64,000 bases of DNA from Fagopyrum homotropicum (Eukaryota > Streptophyta > Magnoliopsida > Caryophyllales > Polygonaceae). The translations under genes and the position numbers were made by a program. Shown here piece by piece: positions 1 to 12,248 of this stretch; position 1 is the stretch's first letter; each line of letters starts with the position of its first letter. The DNA lies in contig BSWB01000005.1 of assembly GCA_033239125.1 (NCBI GenBank), positions 143,960,494 through 144,024,493 of the forward strand, written 5' to 3'. The notes beneath the pieces are model-generated. The model saw only the letters and a list, made by a program, of their open reading frames with translations, was not told where the DNA came from and did not search any database.

Positions 1-343
1 ATAACAGAGACAGGTGAATGATAAATTAGGATGTTGAGTGTGCAAACTGAAAGTTATTGATTCCAAAGGTATTTATATATGTTATTATAAAACAACTCCA
101 TAAAATTTGCTGAAATTCACAATCACAAGAAAATTTCTCCTAGACACCCAACTGGACCAAGTGAAGAACACCAAAGAGTAACTTTGTCCATAAAGCACTC
201 CCTTCGAGTAAGTTTATAAAGAAACCAGCAACTTTATAGGAGTACAAACAAGTTCAGAAATTGCTTGTCCAAGAAAAATAAGAAACCTATAGGTGCCAAA
301 AGTAGATATTAGTGAGAAAAAACTGCAATATATATTTACTCAC

Positions 344-3300
344 TGCAAACCAGCCACAATAACTCAAAAGTTCATCAGCATCAAGGAACTTGCTTCTGAA
401 GGCACTCCCTTCCAGTGCCACAGGAACACGTTGCAGGTCAACCGGAAATAGGTTTGCAGTCTTTTCAGCCACCTGGAACCAAAATTCCCAGCAAGTTAGA
501 AATGCTAATGCAGGAATAACATAATAACAACAAATTTCAAGAGATTTGGCTATAAGAGTACATTTCAAGGTACATGGAGCTACAACTACAAGCCGTGTAT
601 GAAAAATGAAAATACGCTTAAGTCAATTTTAGTTGAAAAACACGTTCACAGAATTAAAGACAAAATTGCATTGAGTAAACAAAGGATTTCATCAAGTAAA
701 AGGTTTCAAGGTACATAAAAGTTAGGAACTAGCAAATTCTACAAAGTTTTAGATTCACCCCCATCTAGTTTGCCATATTCATGCAACAAGAAAGTGACTT
801 TCTCGATGGAGCAAATTGAGAAATTGATTTATACCATGTAGTATTGGACAGTCTAGAGCCGTAAATACACATATGATGCATAAGCAAGGTAGGTACCTTG
901 CTCCAATCTACAGAATCAATTACAGCGGGATCCATAGTATCTTTTGCTGCAAGCCACAAGATCTTTTCTCTCTCTGCTTGAGTTGGCCGACTAAGATGAA
1001 AAATTCTATCCATTCGACCAGGACGCTTCAAAGCTGGGTCAATTTGGCTTAAATTTCTAGTGGTAGCCATCAAAACCACCCCATCTTGTTTCTCAAACCT
1101 GCCCAAAGATCATATGCCAATAAAGAATAAATTAATGTATAGAAAATATGACCTAAGAAAACAAATTTTAAGTGCTCACTCTTGAAACTGAGAAAATAGA
1201 TCTGCTAGATAATTCTACACGAGCCATTTACAAGTTTGAAACATATTTGACAAATAGTAGCAAGAATAGACTCTTTTAAACTATGAATTTTCCTTGTTTT
1301 ATCGTTTATGCTGTGACCAGACTAGTAAGAAGAATGTTGAAGTGAGTTGAGGTTTACCCATCAAGTTCTACAAGCAATTGATTAATGAAAGCCTCATGAT
1401 CCTGCTTTTTTGTATGAACAAATTTTCCACGTACACCTGCGAAGCGGTCAAAGTCCTCCACAAAAATGATAACAGGTGCCTAGTAACAACAAACAGAATT
1501 GAATTTGATAACGATTAGAACATGACAATTGAATCCTTAGCTGCCTCTCAGATTTGGCATTGAATGTAAAATGTTGCCTTCAAACTAAATTTTTCATGGA
1601 AAATAGGACACCGAAAAAATATGTCCTTTCAAGCTAAAACCTTGCACATTTTAAGAAAAACCAAATCATGTAACTCAGCTGTGGGAAATTTATCATTAAA
1701 TATTGGGAGTAAAGAGGCTAACCAACTCTCTTGCTGTCTGAAACAGTTCTCTGATATTTGCAGCACTTTGTCCCACCCATAGTCCAGCTTCCAACTGTTC
1801 CGGTTCAACTTTCACAACAGGCACCCTCGCTTCTGCAGCAATTGCCAGAGCCAATGATGTTTTCCCACTTCCCATTTCACCAACAATGAGAACACCCTGC
1901 AAAAAAGGGGAAATGGACTATCAATCAAACCCACCAACAGGTCATTCACTACTAAGAAGTAACTCTGGTGCCATCACAGAAAATAAGATATTATGTCACC
2001 AACATATACCTTTGGTGCACGAGCTCCTAATTTCTGGTATGCATTTGGGTTTTGTAAAAATGTAACAACTTCGTTGATTTCTTCCCTCATAGATTCAATA
2101 GTTGTAAAATCCCTTAAAGGTATAGGAGGTTTTCTCACCCTCTGCAAGCCAAGACACGAAATCCATTATATTATTCCTTGTCAGTGCCTACACAGATGCA
2201 AGAATATATCAAAGTCATGCATTTACCTTCATGTCTTCAAAAGCAGTTTTTATCGGATTAACTCCGAACTTCTTTCTGCGCACTATTAGTTTTTTCATAA
2301 CTCTACGAATGGCTATCTGGAAAAAAAAAATAGAAAGGACAGTAGTATATTTAATTAAAATGACACAATGATACTACAGAAGTACAGGCCTATTTTTGCC
2401 TCCGAAAATAGTAGTACAGTAGTATCGCAATAAGAAAGCATAATATTACTATATTAGGGAAAAGAACCATTACCAATTGCCTTTTTGTGCGAATGTTAGG
2501 GTTCTCAAACCGTGGTCCAAAACCAAGAAGCCTTAGGGTTTTCTTCTTCATAAACCATGCAAGTTGGACTACATTAATTAAGACATACCCATATATGGCA
2601 CATCTGACAAAGATCTTCAGATATGAAAATGTATCAATCTCCTCTCTGTCTCTGAATCTCATCTCTGTCTCAGACTGCCATTTTAAGTACCACGGTGTCC
2701 CCACTGTCTGGCCTATTTCTTCTGGCCAGGCCATTCCAATCATTATTCGTACCTAGAAGCACAAATTAGCAGAATTGACTATCTTAAAGAAGTAGAAATA
2801 TAAACGTACAAGAAACAAAATAATGTTAAAAACAACTACCGAATAAGGGATGACATATTCCACCAATGGAAATAAAACTCTCATCATTGTGTCATCTACT
2901 AAGATGATTATATCATCAATGAACTGGTCCTTGTAAGAGGATACAGTTTTTGTCTTCCAGAAGTGGTAGACAAGTGAAAATACAAATCTTCCTGCTATAC
3001 CAATCTGTTGATAGAGAGTCAACTCTGTGACTGGAATTGGCATCACTCGAATTGAAATCGGGATTCCAGAAGCAACCATTTTGAAGTACAGTCCATCAAA
3101 TCCTCCAAAATCTTCAAAAAGAATTTCATATTTCTGAAACAAGAGGATCAAATCAGCAATACTAAACAACTTAGGATAACTAAGGTGCACCAGAATCAAC
3201 AAGCATGACCTGAATGTCAACATAATACTCTTTGTCATCCCCTTTCATTGTGATATACATAGCACCCCAATCATGCCTTATCCGTGCATATTCTACAAGA

Positions 3301-5901
3301 TTCTTGGAGATGGCATATGGCACAGCAACCGGGTCAATTTCCCAGCGATGTTTGTCCTCGTTGAATATTGTCTTTGACATCACTCTGTCACGGTCCAACA
3401 CAATATGTTCCTGCGGAAGACAAGTAGCAAAAGTAATCAGATCAATTACTTTAGAAAGCTTGAATATGATAGCAGATAAGAAAATTACAAACTTGAGCAA
3501 GTCAGTTACTTTAAACTTATAATAACTTGGCAAGGGATACAAACAACAAAAAAGTGATTGGCATATACTATCGTATAGAAATGGAACACTAGGCATAACA
3601 TTACTAACAATGAAATCAGATATAGAAGCATGCTTAGCTATATTGGCTAAAGTGATCATTGGGCCCTATATGCAACTGTCTCTCCTCTATAGTAGCTAAA
3701 TCATTTTATTGCGTAAGTAAACCATTCATCATCTATTCCTATTAACAAGAACCAGTCATCTTCTGAAATAATACAGATATAGATATAGATAGCTTTAAAT
3801 GAATAGAAGAAAGGTGAATATAATTTCAAGACATCCATTAAAAAATCAAGGTCATGAATCCTAACACACTAGAGAGTTCTCTTATTTCTGCTACTAGATT
3901 CAGAGGGAAAAGCTACCTTTCTCTGGTTTGCATATTCTTTGCCCACGTCGACATTCTCTAGCAAATGCCTTTTCAAGTCTGTTTTCCTTTCTTCGCGCCA
4001 CCTCTTCCAGCCATGGAACAAATGGACGCTAATAGCCTTGGGAATTACAACTTCTTTATTACCAAACTTCCACTTCATCTCAAGTTCTGGAAAGCCCTTG
4101 ATAATCTCCTCTTCTGATGTGGTAACAACAGAACGTTTCTCATCCCCAAATTTCCTCATATGTTTTCTTATTTCTGCCTCCAGCTCACTTTGAAGATTAT
4201 TTGAGGTTTCCAGGGCTTGTTTTATTTTCAAGGTAGAATCAACTTGATTACTGCCAGAAACAAGCCCAGAGTCCAGACTAGAGTCTTCATTTTCCAATAG
4301 GCTGGGCAAAATTAACTGTTTTAAATGCTCTTTTTGGGCAGCTTCCAAGTCCTTCTTAATGTTCAATCTAGACAGCACCGAAGCAGAGCTTTCTGAGAAA
4401 CTGCAGCCACAAGTTGTCAAACTGAGTTAAAGATTACAATTCTCATAAAGAAATGGACTAAAAATTGGATTTCAACAATATCAGATGATCATAAAAACAA
4501 GGAAAGATTACAAGTAGGCAACACCAAGTTTGCAAAAATTTGAATGAACTCCTTGTAAGACTCCAACTTGCAAGCCTGCCAGTTTTTATGCTTGGAACCT
4601 TAACACCTCAACAGCGGTGAATGAAATGGCTCACTAAAAGAGTCTAGGATGAAGAAAGTAATCTAGCCAAAAAGATTCATCTATCAAAATACTGTCAGCA
4701 CAGTTATGAAAGTCAATATGTAAAATGATATGGCATTAACTACAAAACAAGGCTTCAATATGTTAGATTGCATCTTAGTTATACCAAACTACAATCTTTA
4801 AACTGTCAAAACCATGGCAGAAATTTCACCATATGCATCAATTAGCCTAATCATCTCTATGGTCATTATACAAACCCGGTGTACAGAAGCAAACAATAAG
4901 CACAAATAGTACCTCTCATCTGGTTTGCTCTCCATATCCTTGATAAACCTGTCAACCAAGCCCTGCGATTCTCTCTCAATAGACGAAAGCTCGGCCAACA
5001 AAACACTCAAATCAACATACACCCTTGCCTTTACCTGATTCTCCAAATCCTCAAACTTACTCTGTAACATATCATACTCCTTGACACCCCTGTCCACTTG
5101 CTTCTGCAAGCTCTGCATCTTCAGTTTTAGAGCCTCGTCTCCACCACCAGCAACATCCTGCTTGATCACCAGCCACTCCTGTTGTGACCTTGCATTAAAC
5201 ACATAATTCGCTGCTCTTTCTGATTTCTGAACCAGGTCCTTCCTCTCAGACTTCAATTCCGTTTGCCAGGCATCTAGTTCGCAATCAACTTCGTACTCAA
5301 TGTCTAACTTTGTTGACTTCAAATCATTTAAAGCTTTCTTCACACTGTTAATGCTTCCATTCGAAACCCTGGCATCCTCCACTGCCTTGACAACGGCATT
5401 GGCCTTCTCAATCAACCTCCTTGTATAAGCAGCGTAATAATGATCCTGGTATACAATGGTATTCTTTCCTAGGGTTTTCACATTCTCCTTCTTCTTCCAA
5501 AGCAACTCGCTGATCGCCGGCAGGGCAATCGCCGGAGCCTGACATCCCTTAATTGGGCAGAAACCCAGAAAAATCCATAAAAACGTGAATGCAAGCGGCT
5601 TCACAACGACCTCGAAAACCCGGTTCCTCTCTCCCGTACTACAATTCGAGAATTCAACTACTTGGCCTTGTTCGGACAGCAGTGAGTTGAAATTGTTGAT
5701 TGAGGATCCTTGGTTGCATAGAATAGGGTTACGGCTATTGTTAAAACTTCTGGAGAAGAATGCAACTCGGAGGGAGAGTCTAGGTTTAGGGGCGAAAACT
5801 GTACGACGATTTAGGGGTGCTAGAGAAGTGAAGTGTGGAAGGGAGCGAAAGGGAGCAGAAGCTGGGTATGGGTGTGAGCAAGAAGACCATTGGCGGTTCA
5901 T
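344..5901 (-). CDS. FTSHI5: FTSHI5, chloroplast FtsH-like AAA ATPase (5' part; gene continues past the left edge)
   Basis: Eleven exons give 1032 in-frame codons: 4913-5901, 3917-4400, 3210-3410, 2840-3133, 2474-2752, 2227-2316, 2010-2141, 1723-1896, 1358-1479, 897-1098, 344-472. All have GT-AG borders and phases that close. Order in the protein: a Ser/Arg-rich transit peptide, a hydrophobic segment near residue 105, a long coiled coil (about 150-490), a hydrophobic segment near 700, then the AAA domain with Walker A GEMGSGKT (829-836), a Walker B-like IIFVEDFD (885-892) and the second region of homology from ATTRN to RPGRMDR (933-953). The sequence tracks Arabidopsis FTSHI5/EMB2458, an essential proteolytically inactive member of the inner-envelope FtsHi complex linked to protein import. 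The peptidase region, where the zinc-site loss would show, lies outside the window. Start chosen at the ATG beginning MNRQ; the upstream in-frame ATG at 5964 only adds a non-transit-like stretch. Bases 1-343 look like intron. Confidence 0.93.
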
Positions 5902-6820
5902 GGCTAGTTGTAAGATGTTTATCAGAAAGGAGTGAGTTATATATATGGGCAATGTTATAGACACTATTCTATCACTTCATTGACGCCTATTGGCCCTGAC
6001 TTAAGAAGTGAGCGAACCCAGTTTGGATCCACAAAAGCTCAATGTTCAGAGAGTCGATGTTGTTTGTTTAAGAGACTTGAGCACATTCTTAATAACTATT
6101 TTGATTACGCAGGTAGCAACGAATCAATTTAATTCTCAACTTTACCATAGTTTTGTTTAATAGATCGAGAATTATTGAGATAAAATTGAAACTAGAGCTG
6201 AAATTGAGTTGTGAATGAATTTAATGGGAATGAAATGAATAATTTTGATTTGACGTTCGTTTAAAGGGTAATTAAGAAAATGAAATATAGGGTTAAATTA
6301 CAATATGTAACACATTTCCACAATATGAGAGTCGCACAAAGTTAGATTGCTAAACAAAGCTTAGCTCAAGATTAGAGAGCTCTCTCTACCATGAATGCAG
6401 ATCTTAGATGAAGGCAAGTGTTAATATTTTAACTAATACAACACTCAATATATAAGCAGGATATACAAGTTGAGTGGCTAACAAATTATCGAAATCTATT
6501 CAAAACTGACACACCAAGATACTACAAGACTTTTGAATGAATGATTCTATTGATATGAATATATATATAGAGAGAGGGAGATTGACTCCCATGTAAACAA
6601 CCAGGTAAAATGAGAACAAATTGTATTCGTTAGATCGTTAAATAGATGGTTGAGATTAGACGATATTAAAGGATAAAAAAAATCGTGTTATTAATGGAAG
6701 AAGATTCGCCGGACCTGAATCTATATATTCGGCGGTATAGTCACATATATTCGGCGATATACTCACATATATTCGATGTTTACACGTTTACACGTTCACA
6801 CGATAAGAGTTGTTTACGTA

Positions 6821-6822
<2 letters not shown>
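5902..6822. other. Spacer upstream of FTSHI5
   Basis: This AT-rich spacer contains no convincing gene. A TATATATA run at about 5938-5946 lies some 40 bp upstream of the FTSHI5 start and could be part of its promoter or leader. The segment 6560-6822 has repeated 'tatattcgg' pieces next to the AT run and looks like degenerate transposon DNA. Confidence 0.4.

Positions 6823-6905
<83 letters not shown>
6823..6905. repeat. (AT)n microsatellite, about 41 units
   Basis: This is an uninterrupted AT dinucleotide run of 83 bp. Long open frames over it are artefacts of the repeat. Confidence 0.98.
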
Positions 6906-6907
<2 letters not shown>

Positions 6908-7019
6908 CACAACTACTAAACTAAAAGATACTCAAGGTACTTATGATCTGGCTTGATTCAACAACAATTTACAACATGATTATTCTTAATAGTAATAGAT
7001 ACAAACATAAAAAAAAAGG

Positions 7020-8270
7020 TAAAATTGGAGAGTGGGTAGTTTTTGTAACCATGAGCATATAAAGGGCCCCAAATTAATAATGTGTACAAACTAGGCCCCT
7101 CCAGATTATATAAAAAAGATTTATTAAAATAAAAAAAAAAAGATATTAAGGAAATCAGAATATCTTTCTCTCTCCATTTATTAAGCAACTAATTATTACA
7201 AATTGGGAAAGTAAATATCTTTCTCTCCATTTATTAAGGAATCAAAATATCTACATTTATTAATGAAATCAAAATATTTTCTGAAATCTTCGTCCTTCCC
7301 AACTTGCGTTCATCCATGGCGACGATATTGAGATTTCCGCAGCAACATGTGTACATAATCGCCTGAGACTGGAAACATATGTACATATACAGTTAGTTAG
7401 AAACATTTTTGCAGTAAAATGTGTACATAATCACAGAGACTACAAATATATGTACATGCAAACAAAACAAAAGTTTGTATTACAACATATTTTGTTCTAC
7501 AATACATATTCTAATCGACAGCATGTTATATGTACATACAAAATATGTTTGTATTTCAACACAATCCATATATCAAATGTACACAAACTACATATGTACA
7601 TAAGCCTTTGAAGAAATTGATAACTTATACCTTCGGAGGACTTGAAATGATTGGGAGAATTCGAGCCAGAGAAAGGACATGAAGATGACGATTGATCGAT
7701 TGAAGAGGTGCGATGTGGAGAGTTTCCGGCGAGTGAGGATTGAGAAGAAGGTTTGGAGGAGGAGGAATCGGGAAAGGTAGAACGCGTATGACCAGAAGAA
7801 GATTCGGCCGGAAAGTCGAGTTCCGAGAGGAAAGCAGAGGAGCTATCGGAAAGGAGTTTTGGAACGGCGCCAGAACCAGCAGGTTTCGCGAATCTCGGAA
7901 GCGGCGGAGAGGAGGATTCCGGCGAATATGGTTGCGGAGATGATCGATACTAGGAGAGAATGGATCGCAGGGAGAGGACCGAGAGGGATGGGACGGCGAC
8001 GGAGGAAGATGAGAAGGAGGAAATGGAGGAAGACGGAGGTGATGATGTAGAGAGATAAAGAGGTGAAAAGAATCGTAAACAAGAATAACAGTTTCCTTAT
8101 TTTTAGCCTAATTAATATCTGAAAATATTAATTATCTTTTAACTGTTACCTTAAATACTTAATTAAGATTCTTTTCACATCTTATTTATCTTTTTTATTT
8201 TAATTGTTGATATTAGGGGCTTAGTTTGTTTTTTAGAAAAAAAAACTTACCCTACTACCTTAATCTTCTC
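7020..8270. mobile_element. TIR element (Pack-MULE-like) carrying an ELO gene fragment
   Basis: The two ends are related in inverted orientation. On the left are a 'gtgggtag' run and 'acaaactaggcccct' (about 7030-7096). On the right, read on the minus strand, are a 'ggtagtagggtaag' run and 'acaaactaagcccct' (8270 back to about 8215). Inside lie a TGTACATA-rich direct-repeat stretch (about 7340-7610) and a GC-rich exon-like block (7631-8082). No transposase is present. Long diverged TIRs plus a captured host gene piece fit a Pack-MULE. The target duplication is obscured by A-rich flanks. Element borders are approximate. Confidence 0.6.
7631..8082 (-). pseudogene. Captured fragment of a plant ELO-like (fatty-acid elongase 3-like) gene
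   Basis: On the minus strand one frame reads through FTSLSLYIITSV, then RRRPIPLGPLPAIHSLL, ISATIFAGILLSAASEIRE and CWFWRRSKTPF, meets a single TAG, and continues in the same frame with LLCFPLGTRLSGRIFFWSY and FMSFLWLEFSQSFQVL. This is the N-terminal and middle part of the plant ELO/HOS3-type elongase family (ER membrane, very-long-chain fatty acid or sphingolipid synthesis). The family usually has nearly 300 residues; only about 150 remain here, and the HXXHH catalytic box is not seen. Homology stops near 7631, beside a GTATAAG that could act as a splice donor. It sits inside a TIR element, so it is best read as transduplicated cargo, not a working gene. Confidence 0.75.
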
Positions 8271-9927
8271 AAAAAAAAATAAGGCATCACACGATGCAAA
8301 CTGACAATACAACAAAAACCAGTTGTTCCAATGTGTACAAGTGTTACTCATCAAGAAGCATTGGGTACTCCAACGAGTTGTTGTTCACACTAAATGAACA
8401 AGCTGCAGCAATTTTGACCAAGGACAATGAATTACAATAAAACTAGACCAATCATTAAGTTAAATCACATCAAAAAAATCCACATTTCAAACATTTGATA
8501 GGAACATCAAGAACTTGACCAGCCTTAGGATCAAAAGCATTAGCAATGCCATTAAATAACATTGTGTACCATAACTAAGCATTTTATCGAACATGTTGTG
8601 TGCAAGTTTCATTTTCAAACTCAAAAACCAGATTATAGTTACTTGATCACCAAATTCAACAATATCAAGGAAGAGGTGACGGTAAAATCACCATTACAGT
8701 CATGAAATAACTAGATCCGAGATAAAGAAGAAGAGTAGCAATCCTCAAAGAATTGTTGTTGAGAGCTTGATCAGGGTATAAAGGAAAGATGGGGAGAGAG
8801 CAGGATGAATCATTCGCTTCAACCGACACGTATCGGTTGAAAGATTAATCCTCTTCAGTCGTTATTTTTAGCCCCTTTAACCGAGAGTTTAGTCGTTTCA
8901 TTTTTGGTACCGAACAACAAGATAGAGGTTGAAACCCTGATAAATCGATTTAATCCTCTTCAGTTGCTCAACTAAAGGGGGGTCATTGCTAAATGAATGA
9001 TTATTTATTATTTACTAGGCACGGCTCGCCTGCGAAGCACGCGCGTTGTGTATGTCATATTTGTTTGTGGTTTTTGTTTTAGATTGAGTAAAAGTTTTTG
9101 TACACGGTGTGATCGAATAAAATATGGGTAAAACATAAACTTTATGGAGAACAATGTAAGTTAGGGAAACGAAGTGGTGATACAGTTTTACCAACTTGCA
9201 AGATCCTACTATAAATGTAGCAAATTGTAAAAAGGCCTTAACACGTAAAGGAGAAAGTGAGATTTGATTTATTGTGCAAAAAATACTAAATTCAATGTTT
9301 TAAATCTTTATAAAGAATTTCAACCACATACTAATCTAAACAACAACGCTACTTTCACAAAAGTCAAGAGAGTATAACATCTCTTTTCCAATCAAAGACA
9401 ACCTCCCTATAGAGGAGTTTTTTAAGCACCACAATTAAGTGTGTGTTCCGATTGTAGCAATATTAAAAAAGTGTAGACCACTTAAACTTGTAGGTGTAGG
9501 AAGCATGTCCGGAACATTTGATGTCATTGAATATTCGGTTTTGGAATATTTTACTTTTCGATTAAGGCCGGTTGAGTATTGTGAAAAGATTGGAGTGTGC
9601 GTGACCGTATACAACAAGATTCCTTACAAATTTGCTCTCAAATTAAGTATGGAATATTTAATGACATTGAATATTCGATTTTGGAATATTTTACTTTCAT
9701 ATCAAGGTCGGTAGTCTTGTGGAAGGATCGGAAAATCCTTTAGAATTTTAATAAAAAACATGTATGAGTGTATGACTAGTTGACTACGCTCTTGCAGAAA
9801 GTCAAACCTTCGTAGAACCTAAGATTTTTATGACTTCTCAAGATTTGATCTAGCTCAGGTTCATTCCTATATTGGGTTTAATAGGGATAATACGCTCTCA
9901 CATAAACTACCTTATTACAATTCCTAA
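8271..9927. other. Transposon-like spacer with a direct repeat
   Basis: I see no gene here. 8810-8980 contains repeated 'aaccga...cggttgaaa' pieces of repeat-element character. Segments 9520-9592 and 9657-9732 are diverged direct copies ('cattgaatattcg.tttggaatattttac...ggtcggt') about 137 bp apart. Confidence 0.5.
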
Positions 9928-10173
9928 TAGGGGTGTGAAAGGTCCGACCCGGGTCCGGTCCGGAGGGATGAGATTTTTAGAAATTTGAGCCGGGACCGTA
10001 TGTTTTGGGTCTGGACCAAAATCAACCTGAGTTAGGTCCGGCTAACATCTTTTATTAGTTTTTTAAAAAATAAAAATAATTTCGAATCCGACCCGGGTCA
10101 CCGGTTTTTTCCGGTCTTGGACCGGTACCGAAAATCACCTTACACTTGAACTATTGCCCAGAACACATCCCTA
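9928..10173. mobile_element. hAT-type MITE, 246 bp, with 8-bp target duplication
   Basis: The ends are TAGGGGTGTG and, inverted, TAGGGATGTG. The flanks are ATTCCTAA (9920-9927) and ATTCCTAC (10174-10181), an 8-bp target duplication with one mismatch. Subterminal 'ggtccgacccgggtcc' and 'accggtcttggaccggta' motifs are typical of GC-rich-ended plant hAT MITEs. No coding capacity. Confidence 0.8.
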
Positions 10174-10740
10174 ATTCCTACTTTAATCATCACCTCCCGA
10201 TTAATGACTTAAAAAGGGTTAGATTTGCCCAAGACAACAATATAGGTCCACTAGGGTAAATCAAACACTACTTCAATTCTCGATGAAACAACTAAGATCA
10301 TGTAAGGCTACTTACACAACATTAAATAACATAATCTTTGAAAAGGGAATTAATAACACACCTTAGGAGTTTGAAATCATGATAATTAATTAAGACAAAG
10401 AAACAATTCAATGCATAAAGTTTTAAATTGAATAGATTATTATAGATATGTAAATCTCAAACAAAACCTAGAGTTTGTAGAAAGTGATAAAATTAAAAAG
10501 GCTGAATTGACATATTGAGACTTCTACACAAGAAAGTTGGAATATAGGGCCCTCCTAAAATTAAGTTGAAAAAATGGGCTCCTATTTTGCAGGCTAGTTT
10601 TTTTCATAGTACAAAAATGGCTAAAAATGGTTAATTGATGACTGCTGACTGCTGTGTAAAAATTGGGTTGATTGATGACATATTTGATTGACATTTTTGG
10701 AGGGAATTGTTGGCCCAGATTGGTTTACTGTAATTTTTTT

Positions 10741-11011
10741 TTGGATATGTACGTAGTTATTACCCAAAATGCATACAAATTCACATACTCAAGTTTGATA
10801 TGATTGTGTAAGTGTTTTCTAAGATATTGATATATTTGGGTAAGTGGTTTGTTTGTATGATTGTCAATGTAGTAATTTTTTGGGTATGTACGTAGTTATT
10901 ACCCAAAATACATACAAATCTACATACTCAGGTTTGATATGATTGGGTAAGTGTTTTGTAAGATATTGATATGTTTGGGTAAGTGGTTTGTTTGTATGGT
11001 TGTCAGTGTAG
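10741..11011. repeat. Tandem duplication, about 137-bp unit x2
   Basis: The motif 'tatgtacgtagttattaccc' begins at 10745 and again at 10883. The following 'gatatgattg.gtaagtgtttt' and 'gtggtttgtttgtatg.ttgtc' blocks also repeat in the same order. Confidence 0.85.
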
Positions 11012-11343
11012 GTTATCGAACATGATAAGTGCATATCCCAATATTGAAATCGAAAATTTGGATAATCAAACATAAATCGTAATACAACATACAAAAAAGA
11101 TGACACACCTAACATACCCAAAAAATAAAAACCCAGTTTTGTTAACCAAAAGTGTGTTAACATTCTCATATAAGTTTCTACCCAAAAAAAACAACCTTAC
11201 CTAGTGCAAGCTTACCCACCCGTCCTGCAAAATATCTTCCCTACATATTTGGGTAAGATGGAAAAGACGACCAAGGCGACCATGGTGTTTGGTGGCTCTC
11301 GGGGGAGAAGACGACCGAGGAGCTTGGTGGTTGATGGCTCCAA

Positions 11344-11620
11344 TCCTGTGCTCACACATTACTCAGAAAACATACCCAGCTCACACATTACTCAAAGTGC
11401 TGATACATACCTAAAATGCTCACACATTACTTATTTCCAACGCAGTAAATACATTCAGGGAGTAATCAATTACTCAATCCATACCCAATAAACATACCCA
11501 AAGTGCTCACACATTACTCAAAGTGCTCATACATATTCAAAGTGCTCATACATATTACATACCCAAAGGTTCATACATACCCTAAGTGCTCATACATACC
11601 CAAAGTGCTCACACATTTGA
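11344..11620. repeat. Degenerate minisatellite, unit about 20 bp (aagtgctcacacattactca)
   Basis: About a dozen imperfect copies of 'aagtgctca(c/t)acat(a/t)' with 'acccaa' or 'actcaa' tails run head to tail. It lies inside the TIR element beside the captured exon. Confidence 0.8.
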
Positions 11621-11646
11621 TGGTACTCAAGGGTAGTACGACTTAC

Positions 11647-11808
11647 CAATTCCTCATCAATGGCAGACTCGAACACTTTAGCCTCCTCACGAATTGTAGC
11701 CTCGCTAGAATCGGCGGCCATCCTACGTTCTTCTGCCTCAATTACGGCATGAGTAAACCCTAGACTGAAAGAGGGCACCGGAATCCGAGCAGAAGGGAGA
11801 CTCGCCAT
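11647..11808 (-). pseudogene. Unidentified exon with ATG and splice donor, inside a TIR element
   Basis: An ATG at 11808 opens a 54-codon frame beginning MASLPSARIPVPSFSLGF and ending KVFESAIDEEL, followed directly by GTAAGTCG, a strong splice donor. Upstream on the minus strand is a pyrimidine-rich leader with Ser/Thr-type triplets, like a plant 5' UTR. The base composition is more GC-rich than the surrounding repeat DNA. I do not recognise the protein. It may be the first exon of a captured host gene or a remnant of the element's own gene. No following exon is visible on the minus strand before the minisatellite. Confidence 0.45.
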
Positions 11809-12248
11809 TCTTCAAACTTTGTATTTTTTCTGGTTAGGTTTCCAAGCGTTCTTCAACCTTGTGAGTTGAGAGAAGGACATAGAGGCAGTTTAAGGGGAGG
11901 AAGAAGAGGACAAATGTTGTTCAGAGGGGAGGAAGAAGAACACGACGACGGTTTTAGGGGAGGAAGAAGAAGAGGCCGATGGTTTCAGGAGAGGGAGAAG
12001 AAGAGGGTGATGGTGGTTCAGAGGCAAGGAAGGTCGCTGGTGGTTTAGAGGCAAAGAAGGAGAATAGTACTGTGGTGGTTGAAATCTTCCAAGCGGGATA
12101 TTAAATCCTAATTCGTTTTTTTTGAATAAAAGTGAACATCTAATCGGTCTGAAAACAATATCCTACTTTCTAGTTTACATACCTATTTTATCTTATTAGT
12201 CTACAGAGGCCCATTTTACAAAATGTCAATTTCAAGGGTCTTATTTCC

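Larger units (their letters stand above)
10539..12248. mobile_element. TIR element (Pack-MULE-like) with minisatellites and a captured first exon
   Basis: The left end (ggaatatagggccct, then aaatggg about 25 bp on) matches the right end read on the minus strand (ggaaataagaccctt, then aaatggg) imperfectly over about 50 bp. Inside, in order, are a 137-bp tandem duplication, a 'gtgctcacacattactcaa' minisatellite and an exon-like block with a start codon and splice donor on the minus strand. The plan (TIR, short tandem repeats, purine-rich exon block, TIR) parallels the element at 7020-8270. No transposase is seen. Confidence 0.5.

Noticed and set aside
6823..6905. Tyr-Ile repeat frames over AT runs here and at 59081 and 63534
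   Set aside because: Direct translation of dinucleotide repeats, without coding meaning.
7740..8050. Arg-rich plus-strand frames
   Set aside because: They are the antisense of the ELO fragment, where Arg-rich translation follows from the purine-rich complement.
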